Assembly: GCA_016208305.1 (NCBI GenBank)
Contig: JACQYI010000078.1
Coordinates: 372,001 to 436,000 of the forward strand
DNA from: Oscillatoriophycideae cyanobacterium NC_groundwater_1537_Pr4_S-0.65um_50_18
GTDB lineage: Bacteria > Cyanobacteriota > Cyanobacteriia > Elainellales > Elainellaceae
Direction of reading: 5' to 3'
Length of the DNA: 64,000 bases
Position numbers and translations under genes: made by a program. The notes under the pieces were generated by a model that did not search any database, was not told the DNA's origin, and was given only the letters and a program-made list of their open reading frames with translations. Each line of letters opens with the position of its first letter. Position 1 is the first letter of the stretch. This document shows positions 55,047 to 63,760 of the stretch, in pieces.

Positions 55047-55091
55047 GTGCTTGCTAACCCTGTGCTTGCTAACCCTGTGCTTGCTAACCCT
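55047..55091 (+). repeat. 15-bp tandem repeat x3
   Basis: GTGCTTGCTAACCCT occurs three times without a gap, 15 bases before the stop codon of the next minus-strand gene. Confidence 0.9.
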
Positions 55092-55105
55092 GAACGGTGC
55101 ATCGG

Positions 55106-55465
55106 CTACTTTGACTGGATGCCGTAGACATGCACAGCTTCACTTGTAGCAGTATTCCAGGTCACCCTGATTTGTTTGCTGTCCAGAATGGGCACCAGTG
55201 ACGTAAGGGAGGCATTATCCACCACCTTATAGCAAAGAAATCCCGTTGTATTGCTGTAAAACTGAACGCTGTTGGGTTGAAACGGCTGCCCTGAAGTGAA
55301 CCCGAAATCAATGAGTAAGTAGTAGTCAACAATAGCCGACTGTTGCTGTGTCGCAGCTAAGCCGGATTTGTCAGCTGTTTCCTTGATGAGTTTTGCAACC
55401 TGTTGCTCTATGGTTTTGCTAGCGTGCTTCAGGTTGAATGCAGATTCTCTCTCTGTTGTACTCAT
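55106..55465 (-). CDS. Unknown 119-residue protein
   Basis: AAGGAG lies about 9 bases before the ATG. The N-terminal half is helical (HASKTIEQQVAKLIKETADKSG). The second half is beta-rich (YYLLIDFGFTSG, GFLCYKVVDNASL, IRVTWNTATSEAVHVY). There is no signal peptide, and I recognise no family. Its size and two-part form resemble the 118-residue protein at 58.8 kb, without clear identity. Confidence 0.65.
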   Translation of the reverse strand: MSTTERESAFNLKHASKTIEQQVAKLIKETADKSGLAATQQQSAIVDYYLLIDFGFTSGQPFQPNSVQFYSNTTGFLCYKVVDNASLTSLVPILDSKQIRVTWNTATSEAVHVYGIQSK

Positions 55466-55645
55466 GAGCTGTTACTCCTTGCAATCAAGTGTATGCCGAC
55501 ACTTAATCTGAATGGTATTTAATTCAATACTCTTCAAAACGAACTCTGGAGGCAATACGATCATCTGCGTATATGATGCTTGACAGAGCCGTTTGCTACT
55601 ACATGTTTCTTTATGCGATCGCGATCGCAGATAAAGGATACCGAT

Positions 55646-56734
55646 TTAAACGATTTGAAATCCGTTAGAACAGTAAGGATTGCCGCTGATCTGGCCTCGA
55701 TCGATCGTTCTGAGAGAGTAACCCGTGGTTGGGCGGTTCTTCAAGTCAAACGTCTGCCCACTCTCTACTCTCCAAATCTTGAAATTAGAAAACGTGAGCG
55801 ATTGTCCTGGTTCAGCCTGTTCAGGCAAGTGATCCCCTAAAACGAAGTAGACAGGCCCTACTCCCATCACCTGCGCTAAGCCGTTTTGATCGACCACTAG
55901 CGAGGTGGCCTGTGAAATACCAATGCCCAGCACCTCATCTGCCATCCCATCGCGAATCTGACGCGCAACAAACGCCATTAAGCGCCCCATGCGATCGTCT
56001 GAATCAAAGTGAGTGTCAATGATCGTACCCTTGAGGCTTGCCCAGGGGAACAGGTCATCAGTAAAGCTGATATCAGCATAGGGATCGCGTAACGCATCAT
56101 CACTGGTGATATTCTTGTGACCCTGCAAACAGGCATTGTAAACAAACTCACTCTGGATCATGGCACCTGCACTGGTACCCCCAATCCCGCCCCCACGCGC
56201 ATAGATCGATTTCACGGCCTCTTCCAGTTTTGTGCGCTGAAAATTTCGGGCATAGCTGCACTGATCCCCTCCGGCGAAGAAAATCACCTCTGCCTGCTGG
56301 ATACGGTTGGAAACATCCGGTTGATTAACCTCTTCCCGACTGCCGACTACAAAAGTTTCGACGGAATCGACCCCTTGCATCTTTAAAATAGGTTGATTGT
56401 AGGCATCATCGTCCCTAGGGTCGTCATCAGGCGATCGAACCACTACGACATCAATTTTGGTACTGCAATTGCGGCACCCTCTCACCTGATTAATCATCCA
56501 TTGAATCGCTGGATCGACATCCCGTCCTCCACCTCCCAGGTTATAAACGGGGCCAGACAGAGGTGGATTAACATTGGCAGCATTACCCACCAGATAGTGC
56601 TGAACTCTGGCTTCTGCTGATAAGGGAAAAGCAGCGATCGCACCTCCTAGAAACAGGATGAGCATCCCAAAATGTTTTGCCAGAGACTCAAACTGAATCT
56701 TAGGGAAACGAGTATTTTGTAGGTTCGTGTTCAT
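55646..56734 (-). CDS. Cyanophycinase-like S51 peptidase, exported
   Basis: A signal peptide is likely (residues 20-42: HFGMLILFLGGAIAAFPLSAEA reads hydrophobic, then AEA|RV). The S51 fold has FFAGGDQCSY and the nucleophile Ser188 in GGTSAGAMI, followed by an acidic DTHFDSDDRMGR with candidate His. Cyanophycinases hydrolyse the Asp-Arg storage polymer, and secreted forms attack it outside the cell. This one may instead cleave other beta-aspartyl peptides. It overlaps functionally with the next gene, 14 bases upstream, in an operon. Confidence 0.82.
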   Translation of the reverse strand: MNTNLQNTRFPKIQFESLAKHFGMLILFLGGAIAAFPLSAEARVQHYLVGNAANVNPPLSGPVYNLGGGGRDVDPAIQWMINQVRGCRNCSTKIDVVVVRSPDDDPRDDDAYNQPILKMQGVDSVETFVVGSREEVNQPDVSNRIQQAEVIFFAGGDQCSYARNFQRTKLEEAVKSIYARGGGIGGTSAGAMIQSEFVYNACLQGHKNITSDDALRDPYADISFTDDLFPWASLKGTIIDTHFDSDDRMGRLMAFVARQIRDGMADEVLGIGISQATSLVVDQNGLAQVMGVGPVYFVLGDHLPEQAEPGQSLTFSNFKIWRVESGQTFDLKNRPTTGYSLRTIDRGQISGNPYCSNGFQIV

Positions 56735-56748
56735 GATTCAGTTCTCCC

Positions 56749-57681
56749 CTATTTTCCGGGTGGAAAATCAGCCAGTTGTTTGGCCTCGGTGATCACAAGT
56801 TGCGGCTTACCTTCTGCATTGGGTGGGTAGAGACTCGCGATTCCAGAGACATATATATAGCCTCGACCGGAGTGGGCATAGCGAGTTTTAATCAAGCGCA
56901 AGATGGTCTGAGCAGCGATCGAATCTTGATCTGGAATCCATAGATTAAACTTCTGAAATTTTGACCCGGCATAGATCAGGGCACCATTACCAGTCCATTG
57001 ATCAATGCCTGCTTGCAGATCACAGAATACCGTAACTGCGTTGCCAACTCTGGCAGCTTCTAGCAAATGGCTATAATCCAACCGCACCGATAGCACTCCA
57101 GCTTGCAGACCCAGATACCGATAGTCCTGTACTACGCTGTCCCGCAGATGCCACCAGGGAATTAGCGTTATGTAGTCTCGGTGGTTGCCGCCTGCATTCG
57201 TTGCCGGATTCCAGATTGCCAGTCCTTTGGCTTGTGCCTCAACCTCGGCTTCTATGAACTGAGGGTGATAGAGTCGCGATCGCCCATATTTGACAAAGTA
57301 AGGACTCCATCCTTCTCGCACAATGCGCACATTAGAATTCTCTGGATCTCCAGCTTTGTAGACATAACAAAGCAATCGCCCATAGTTATCTCGATGCTTA
57401 TTTAGACAAACGTGAACGGGGTCATTGGTGTCAAACTCCAGGTTAACCAGAACATCGCTGTTAGGGGTGCCTTGCTCATTTGCCCCAAAATACTGCTTTG
57501 CCCATTTCGATGCCAAAATACCAGCATTGGTTACGGGCTTATCGCCTCCATGTTGACTTTCTTCCGTGTCCAGACAGGTAAATCGAATAGATTCTTGTTC
57601 GTTGTTCAGGAGTATCTTAATTGTGTCGCCATCGACAACTTTGAGTAGTTTAAGATCTTTGATCACCGTGCCTTTCATCAC
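56749..57681 (-). CDS. Thermonuclease (SNase) family protein
   Basis: An SNase domain occupies residues 1-165: KVVDGDTIKI (Asp19 at the metal site), IRFTCLDTEES (Arg33, Asp38, Glu41) and NYGRLLCYVY (second catalytic Arg). These match the staphylococcal nuclease catalytic set, so calcium-dependent DNA/RNA cleavage is plausible. A second beta-rich half (170-310) contains GYIYVSGIASLYPP and looks OB-fold-like. There is no signal peptide. It is transcribed just before the cyanophycinase-like gene. Confidence 0.85.
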   Translation of the reverse strand: MMKGTVIKDLKLLKVVDGDTIKILLNNEQESIRFTCLDTEESQHGGDKPVTNAGILASKWAKQYFGANEQGTPNSDVLVNLEFDTNDPVHVCLNKHRDNYGRLLCYVYKAGDPENSNVRIVREGWSPYFVKYGRSRLYHPQFIEAEVEAQAKGLAIWNPATNAGGNHRDYITLIPWWHLRDSVVQDYRYLGLQAGVLSVRLDYSHLLEAARVGNAVTVFCDLQAGIDQWTGNGALIYAGSKFQKFNLWIPDQDSIAAQTILRLIKTRYAHSGRGYIYVSGIASLYPPNAEGKPQLVITEAKQLADFPPGK

Positions 57682-57786
57682 TATCTTCCTTACTCATAAA
57701 TGTCTTGATAAAGAAACAAAAGTATTGCCTCGTTTGAGCGAAATTCTTTCTCATCGGGTTTGATTTCCTGGCAGTATTTCATCAGC

Positions 57787-58791
57787 TCAGAACACAATCG
57801 TCCAGCCCTGCTGTTGTGCCTGTTCTTTGGTATAAGAAACTCCGTGAACTTTAATTCCCTGAGGGTTCAGCAGCGTGATAGTACTTCCATTATTTGACAA
57901 CTGTGCATCTGTGTTAGTTAGTGGAATGGTAATCACATCACCTGCTTTGAGACTCATGTCGCCTAATTGATATTTCCGCTTTTGCCGATCTGCCAGTGCC
58001 CAACCGTTGAGATTCACGTCATCGGGTGAAATATTCATCAGCGTCACGGATTGCTTCCTTGAATCGGCTCCAATCGGATTGACCAATGCAGCCAGAATTT
58101 GTACGTCTGTCTTCACTGGTTTTTCGCAGGCTGCTTTAATGGCATCACCTGTGCGATCGTCGGTATGAAAACATTGAGACTGAAAAGCCAGAAAGATCCC
58201 CGTCCACTGGTTGCGGTCAGGGAAATGGATCAGGAGTCCTCCATCCTGATACACTCCGTTACTCTCCTGAAATCCCCTGATGCTGCCCTGGTTCATGTGG
58301 ATATCGTGAATACCGCCACCGGGAAGAAATCCAAAGTATTTGTCCCGGATGCTGGCTTCAGGCCCCCAAGACGCTCCAAAAGCGTATAGTGTTGCCTCTT
58401 CAGATTGAATCGCTCGCTGAATATATAAATCAATCAGCTCTTTGAGATCATTGCCCAACCCCGGAAGATCGGGCGGTAGTGGTTTCATCGCTTCAGGATG
58501 AAAGAGATTGCCGCGAATAAAGTCCAGGGCTACACCTCCGGGTTGATGTTTGAGTTTGTGAAAGCCTAGATTGAAATCTACTAACTGACTTAGGATCGGA
58601 TGCTGGAAGGCATCATCCACTAAATACAGCAAATCTGAAGGACTCTCTTGCGATTTCACATTGACGGCAATTCGCAGTTTTTTATGTCCATCGTCCACTA
58701 AAACTTGATAGTGGGGAGAAGGATCAGAGGAAGGATCAATTTTGCGATCTAATGCTCGACACTTTAAAACGCCATAGGTTGCTAAAGGCAT
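57787..58791 (-). CDS. DUF2278 family protein with a lamin-tail-like end
   Basis: Residues 1-220 are the DUF2278 family (YGVLKCRALDRK, LGFHKLKHQPGGVALDFIRGN, FLPGGGIHDIHMNQG, DGGLLIHFPDRNQW). The conserved His and Asp residues around GIHDIHMNQG suggest a metal or phosphoester site. The C-terminal 90 residues resemble a lamin-tail-like beta-sandwich (VTLMNISPDDVNLNGWALAD). The function is not known. It is part of the minus-strand run, 39 bases after the preceding small gene. Confidence 0.8.
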   Translation of the reverse strand: MPLATYGVLKCRALDRKIDPSSDPSPHYQVLVDDGHKKLRIAVNVKSQESPSDLLYLVDDAFQHPILSQLVDFNLGFHKLKHQPGGVALDFIRGNLFHPEAMKPLPPDLPGLGNDLKELIDLYIQRAIQSEEATLYAFGASWGPEASIRDKYFGFLPGGGIHDIHMNQGSIRGFQESNGVYQDGGLLIHFPDRNQWTGIFLAFQSQCFHTDDRTGDAIKAACEKPVKTDVQILAALVNPIGADSRKQSVTLMNISPDDVNLNGWALADRQKRKYQLGDMSLKAGDVITIPLTNTDAQLSNNGSTITLLNPQGIKVHGVSYTKEQAQQQGWTIVF

Positions 58792-58830
58792 TGGTTCAGT
58801 CTCTTTATAAATGATTGAAATTGAAAAGAA

Positions 58831-59187
58831 TTACGCAAAAATTAGTACTTGGATTAGGTTTGCCCCGAAGGGATCGCCGTTTGAAATCACGTACAGTTTT
58901 TTGTTATTCAGCAGCGATAGCTTGGCTAATTCATAAGCCCACTGCGGCCAAACTGAGGAATAGCCGCCATCATTGTCAACATTGAACTGCACAGAGTAGG
59001 TGCCACTGGATGACTGGCCTGCAAAGGCAATTTTTCCTAAATAGCCTTTGGCTCTCAACGCAGTGGCAACTTGATCTAGATGTTTTAATTCCTCAGACTT
59101 GAAAGATGTTAGCGTTAGACCTTTCTGAAACCTTGCATCTAATTCTTTAGTGATTTCAGCCAATTGAGTGTTTTCTGTGTGAGCCAT
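58831..59187 (-). CDS. Unknown 118-residue protein
   Basis: The N-terminal half is helical (TQLAEITKELDARFQKG, EELKHLDQVATALRAKG). The second half is beta/alpha (IAFAGQSSSGTYSVQF, WPQWAYELAKLSLL, LYVISNGDPFGANL). No signal peptide. I do not recognise a family. A functional ribosome site is not obvious. It precedes the DUF2278 gene by 39 bases. Confidence 0.6.
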   Translation of the reverse strand: MAHTENTQLAEITKELDARFQKGLTLTSFKSEELKHLDQVATALRAKGYLGKIAFAGQSSSGTYSVQFNVDNDGGYSSVWPQWAYELAKLSLLNNKKLYVISNGDPFGANLIQVLIFA

Positions 59188-59328
59188 TTTATTTTTCCTG
59201 TAGCGATCGTATTTTTAATGGGTTTAGAAACTGTTGGTTCTCTGTAAAATGAATTAGTGCAGCGTAACCCATGCTGTCAAAAATTTTCAGCTCTTGGAAA
59301 AACTCAACAAATGAGTCTAGATGCGCTA

Positions 59329-59564
59329 GAAAGATGTTTGAAAAGGGGTCGGCTGTGATTTTAGGCACCTGTTAGATTCTCCCTGCTCCCCTTCAAAAGG
59401 CTACCGTGTACATACAAGTCCTCTGATACAGAGCTAACTGGGTTTGATCTCCCCTAACCCCTCTTAAAAAGAGGGAAGCCGGACTCAAATTTCCCCTTTT
59501 TATGGGGAATTTAAGGGGGATCTGAAACGTTTCGCTACCCAAAGTTGGACTTTCAAACATCCTC
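59329..59564 (+). mobile_element. MITE-like element, copy C, abutting the caspase stop codon
   Basis: This 236-base copy has ends GAAAGATGTTTGAAAAG and CTTTCAAACATCCTC, the same orientation as copy A, and the same GGGGTCGGCTGT and GGCACCTGTT interior. A TA lies directly outside both ends. The right-hand TA is part of the caspase stop codon. Confidence 0.85.
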
Positions 59565-60385
59565 TAAACAGTGAATGGTTTCTGATGCTCAAATGTGCGA
59601 TTGGGTGCCCCAATCATCATATAGTTTGGTGTCTGATAGGGAGGCATCCGTCTTTGAATGCTGCGGTGAAAGTAACGATAGCCACTTTTGAACTTGCCAG
59701 CGTTCCACACTTCCTTCAGTACACCAGTAAATAATCCGTTGAAATCACCATCTGCCGAGGTTTGATTATCCTGACACCCTGAAATCAATAGAACTGATGC
59801 CTTAATTGCTTCCAACCGCTCAGCAATCGCTCGATTTTTCAAGATGGGATCGTAAAAACTTTGGTTTGCATGGTAAACAGTCATGACAAGTTCGCGAGGC
59901 AGACAACGATCTCTTGCTGTCCCCCCCAGTCCGCGCCTCATGCTGGCGTAGTAAGCATCTCTGGTTACTGTGCCGCTGTGACAGCTATCGGAAAATACCA
60001 AAATGCGTACACCAGCCGCGAACTGGCTAAAAGAGCCATAGAGTTCATCATCGACCAGTTCACCGTCGAAAAGGCACCACGTTTCATCACGTCTGTCTGA
60101 TTCGTCGCTGTTAAGATCTGGAAGCTGTCCACCATGTCCAGAGTAGGAAAGCATGAGGATATCGCCAGACTGGAGTTTCTGGGCTGCATCGCTTATGTGA
60201 CTGAGTACCGCCTGTCTTGTGGCTGCCCGTGTTAGTAGCGTTGAGACCGTAAATCCTTGAGCTTTAGCGATCGCGGCCATATCGTTAGCGTCAAACTCGC
60301 AGGCAATCAGATTCCCACTCCAACCACCATAGTGAGCAGGATCTACGGCATTTAAGCCAATTGCGATTGCAATACCTGTAGCCAT
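59564..60385 (-). CDS. Caspase-family (C14) peptidase
   Basis: This 273-residue protein from the ATG at 60385 has AGGAG 7 bases upstream; the frame runs 25 codons further without family character. The fold is that of bacterial orthocaspases: GIAIAIGLNAVD, catalytic His84 in LSYSGHGGQ, and catalytic Cys135 in FSDSCHSGT, with acidic DESDRRDETWCLFDG between. Both dyad residues are intact. Orthocaspases generally cut after Arg or Lys and are discussed in cell-death-like responses. No regulatory domain is fused. The start lies 19 bases after the amylase stop. Confidence 0.88.
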   Translation of the reverse strand: MATGIAIAIGLNAVDPAHYGGWSGNLIACEFDANDMAAIAKAQGFTVSTLLTRAATRQAVLSHISDAAQKLQSGDILMLSYSGHGGQLPDLNSDESDRRDETWCLFDGELVDDELYGSFSQFAAGVRILVFSDSCHSGTVTRDAYYASMRRGLGGTARDRCLPRELVMTVYHANQSFYDPILKNRAIAERLEAIKASVLLISGCQDNQTSADGDFNGLFTGVLKEVWNAGKFKSGYRYFHRSIQRRMPPYQTPNYMMIGAPNRTFEHQKPFTV

Positions 60386-60404
60386 AGCATCTCTCCTTGT
60401 ATAT

Positions 60405-62249
60405 TCACTCAAAAATGACAAATCCTGCTGCCGGAATGGTAACCAATACGGCTTTGCCATTCCGCGCTTCCACCGTTACTGACTGACCCCTCTGCGCTGC
60501 ATCCGTTGAGTAAATGCACTTCAAGACATTCCCGATTTGATGCAGACCGTTGTCGATCGTCACCCAAGCTGTTCTAGGCTGGTTATAATCCGTGTTAATC
60601 GCCAGTAGCATCTCCTGATCATTGAAAATCCGGGACCAGGGCACCACCGATCGCATTTCTCCTCCCATCATTTCAGGTAGACCAAAGTTCACCCCATTGT
60701 CAGGGGCTGAAATCTCCCGAAGGTATTGCCGACCTCGCCGCAGAACCATGTGTTTCTGGCGGATACCCAGGATTTTGGTCAGCTCTTGGTAAACAGGGTT
60801 GTCTTCATTGAAGAAATGAACGCCTTTAGTGCGGAAAGCTCCGAAGGCACCGCCAAACATGGACTCTCGGATATAGCGATCGGCACTATCACCCCCACCT
60901 TCTCCATCAAAGCATTGCTCACTGCCGTAATAGATGCAGGGAATACCCAGTGTCATGGCGTTCAGTGCCAGCACATTCAGCACAACCTTTGAAGCGCCAT
61001 CATCAGCACAGAAGCGAGCTTTATGTTTGCCCTTCCGCACCTGATCATGATCGTCAAACGAAGTCACCACCTTGTTGCGAAACCAGATATGTGATCCCTT
61101 ATTGACCAACTCTGAGTTGCGGAACAGACTGAAATAATCGTTGGGATTGCGATATCCCTTAACCAGATACTCCAGCTTATCAGGAAGGTCATCGATTCCC
61201 AGTGCCGCACTCAGCCCCGTCAGTTCCAGGGTGTCATAGGCTCGAATACGTCCTCCCGTAATCTCGCCTAGCAGGAAGAAATTTTCCTTGCCAATATTTT
61301 GGGTAAACTCGCGAATCACCGAGACAAAGTAGCGAGTTGCACCAACGTCCATGTGCTTCACTGTATCGATGCGAAACCCATCAATGTCAGCATAGGTAAT
61401 CCAGTACTGGTAGGCTTTGCAGAGGTGGTGCAGAGCTTCGGAAGTTTGATAATCATCATCCGAACCGTATCCGTGGCGAATATCTTTCAAATCACCGAAA
61501 TCTCCCTCACGGAATTCAGAGGGATAATCCCAATTTCTGATATAGCCTTTGCGGGTAAACGCATCTGGATCTTGAAATTCAGCAGGCCAAATCGCTCCAT
61601 TAATGTTCGGTAAAGGTTGAGGGTTTTTAACAAATGGAAGGGTTGGATTGCCCTGAGCATCATTAAAGCCCTCTACCGGATAGGTTGTGTCCGTCCAGTA
61701 TCGATTGCGATCGCCTGCATAAGAAAATACATTACCCGCGTGATTCAAGATAATATCCAGAATCACATAAATTCCATTCTCGTGAGCTGTCCGTACTAGG
61801 TCTTTCAAATCTTCGCCAGTGCCAAAGTGGGGTTCCACTTCCAGGAAATTCTGAATGCCATAGCCGTGATAGGTTTGCTGAAAATGCACCTGCTTAAAAA
61901 TTGGGCTGACCCAAAGAGCAGTAACGCCTAACCGCTTCAGATATCCTATCTTTTGCGTTAAGCCTTTCAGGTTTCCTCCTAGATATCGGGTGCCTGCCTC
62001 TCGCCAAGCTTGAGCATCCTGCGGCGTTTTAAGCGCGTTTTCCCAATCCGCTGAGGTATAAAGCGGTGTGCTACCTGTTTTAACCCAGTTGCCCTGATTA
62101 TCTCGATAGCCATTTTCATTTCCATCGGAGAACCGATCGAGCATCATAAAATAGAAGACTTGATCTTCCCAGGCGATGGGAGAAGAAAAGTAGGTATGTG
62201 AACTAGTAAGAGCTAAAAGATCGATATCTGATAATCGTTGCGAGGACAT
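60405..62249 (-). CDS. GH13 alpha-amylase-family glycoside hydrolase
   Basis: The 614-residue protein has all four GH13 regions: DIILNHAGN (I), FRIDTVKHM with the nucleophile Asp (II, about residue 292), LLGEITGG with the acid Glu (III, about 326) and SFDDHDQV with the third Asp (IV, about 401). The start region (FYFMMLDRFSDGNENGY) is typical of the family. A C-terminal beta domain follows. There is no signal peptide. Substrate is starch/glycogen-like alpha-glucan. It leads the operon with the caspase and has a 700-base leader. Confidence 0.9.
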   Translation of the reverse strand: MSSQRLSDIDLLALTSSHTYFSSPIAWEDQVFYFMMLDRFSDGNENGYRDNQGNWVKTGSTPLYTSADWENALKTPQDAQAWREAGTRYLGGNLKGLTQKIGYLKRLGVTALWVSPIFKQVHFQQTYHGYGIQNFLEVEPHFGTGEDLKDLVRTAHENGIYVILDIILNHAGNVFSYAGDRNRYWTDTTYPVEGFNDAQGNPTLPFVKNPQPLPNINGAIWPAEFQDPDAFTRKGYIRNWDYPSEFREGDFGDLKDIRHGYGSDDDYQTSEALHHLCKAYQYWITYADIDGFRIDTVKHMDVGATRYFVSVIREFTQNIGKENFFLLGEITGGRIRAYDTLELTGLSAALGIDDLPDKLEYLVKGYRNPNDYFSLFRNSELVNKGSHIWFRNKVVTSFDDHDQVRKGKHKARFCADDGASKVVLNVLALNAMTLGIPCIYYGSEQCFDGEGGGDSADRYIRESMFGGAFGAFRTKGVHFFNEDNPVYQELTKILGIRQKHMVLRRGRQYLREISAPDNGVNFGLPEMMGGEMRSVVPWSRIFNDQEMLLAINTDYNQPRTAWVTIDNGLHQIGNVLKCIYSTDAAQRGQSVTVEARNGKAVLVTIPAAGFVIFE

Positions 62250-62950
62250 AACACGTTCCTCAAAAAAAAGAATTTAAAGAACTAAAGAGCCGTACTGTAT
62301 CTCTCTTAGATAGATGTCACTAAGAACGTCGTTAAGAAAAGATCGAAGAATTTTTTAGCGATAAATTATCATGACTTAAGTCACGATTCATTAAACTGAT
62401 AAGTCGTTCAACGGAAAATATCTCTAGGATGGGCAACGTATGCAGGCCCCCAGGATGGATTGCGATCGTGCATCTCTTTTAATTTGGTTAGCATTCCATC
62501 AAACAAGATGGGGATGTTACCATACGCTCGGATTAAATGTACGTGGAGGCACCTGTGGTAAAGTACTCAATTCGTTTTAGTAATTGCTTAAGTTGAGAAG
62601 AGCTGATTTGTGAAATCTCAGTCATTAGAAATTTCTCCAAAGTAAAGCTAAAAGAAATCAAGACGCTCGTCTAGCACTTAATGACTTGGACGAATGTGAT
62701 TGCCCAGGTGCATCCCACCTTTGCAATGCGTACAAATATTCAAATGCTAAACCCTAGCTAGCAAGCACTTTTGGAAAACCGTCTCAACGCTAGACTTACA
62801 AGACTGGGATGCACCCAATTGCCCCACCTTGTGTAGACTGACTTAAACCCCTGTGAAACTCACAGATTTTTTGTTGTGCGGATGAGTTTGGGATGACGAG
62901 TTTCTTACCCTTGACCTACCCTGCGAGGAGATGTGGAGTCTACCAACAAG
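62250..62950. other. Leader of the amylase-caspase operon
   Basis: The promoter of the minus-strand run should lie near 62280-62400, which is AT-rich. Beyond it, a decayed small reading frame is seen at 62408-62625. 62640-62940 shows no gene, only small palindromes such as GTCTAGC..GCTAGAC (about 62670 and 62790). Confidence 0.4.
62408..62625 (-). pseudogene. Possible frameshifted small gene
   Basis: It begins MTEISQISSSQLKQLLKRIEYF after a GGAG 9 bases upstream, then stops after 30 codons. A second frame in the same direction continues with HLIRAYGNIPILFDGM and ends ...HPRDIFR at a TGA. Together the parts read like one 70-residue protein broken by a one- or two-base shift near 62540. No family is recognised, so this is tentative. 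Confidence 0.35.
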
Positions 62951-63760
62951 CTAGCGAATCCGGAATACTTGTTCATTTGAGAACGAGTATGGACTGAGCC
63001 CTTGAACCTCCGCCGTTGCTCGATAGATATACAGTCCATTAGTTAACCCCCATTTTCGAGGGGTTGAATAGTCGTTGGGTGTAGGTCCCCAGTTATTGCC
63101 TTGGGAAATCCAGAAATTAGAGCCCCAGGCAAAGGAGATATTCCTCCACCACTGATTTAATTTCACCGCATTTGTTCCAAATTCGATGATTTGGAAGTTT
63201 GCGTCAAACTTACGACCAGAATTTACCAACGTCTGGGTCGCTGAGACGTAAATAATCAAAGCTAAGGCATCCGTATCAATAAGAAACGTGGTTTGAGTAC
63301 CTGCTTGGCTAAAGGTCTGGACCCCTGAAATACTGATGTCCATCCCCTCTACAGGCGCTAAACGTGCTGTCTCTGCTTCACCCATTTCTATCGCACTAGA
63401 TAGGCTGGTTGCTAAGAGTTTTTCAGCTTCATCAAACGTCTCTCCTAAGGAGCCACCATTGAATACATTCCCCAAGGGCAATATAGACGGTTGTAGATCT
63501 GATGGAGTTGCAACCAATTCTTGCGCCATCATGTTCCTTATCCTCTTACTTGTTTCAACTTCGGTACTCTCGATCGGGGCAGTAGAGGTGGGTTCTTGAA
63601 TGCCTCGTTGTCCTAGAAACCATTGCCTTGCCTGCCAAGCGGAATCTTTAGAACCTCTCGTTCCCTCAATACTCTGAGGAAACTGTTCATGCTGCTCTTT
63701 TCTGTTTTCAGAACCACCTTTTGTTTCCATAGTTAAGATTCTCTTCGTTGGTTTTCTCAT
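62951..63760 (-). CDS. Unknown protein with C-terminal Trp-rich domain
   Basis: Residues 1-110 are polar and look disordered (Glu, Ser, Gly, Lys). From about residue 150 comes a beta-rich part and then a Trp-rich domain with WWRNISFAWGSNFW, NNWGPTPNDYSTP and KWGL. Almost the same domain ends the preceding gene, whose stop TAA directly touches this ATG (TAAATG). A start at the internal Met before ETKGGSENRK is also possible. No family is recognised. The Trp-rich unit may bind carbohydrate, as inference. Confidence 0.65.
   Translation of the reverse strand: MRKPTKRILTMETKGGSENRKEQHEQFPQSIEGTRGSKDSAWQARQWFLGQRGIQEPTSTAPIESTEVETSKRIRNMMAQELVATPSDLQPSILPLGNVFNGGSLGETFDEAEKLLATSLSSAIEMGEAETARLAPVEGMDISISGVQTFSQAGTQTTFLIDTDALALIIYVSATQTLVNSGRKFDANFQIIEFGTNAVKLNQWWRNISFAWGSNFWISQGNNWGPTPNDYSTPRKWGLTNGLYIYRATAEVQGLSPYSFSNEQVFRIR

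Noticed and set aside
55580-55840. 86-codon plus-strand frame
   Set aside because: It is antisense to the end of the S51 peptidase gene, which has clear motifs.
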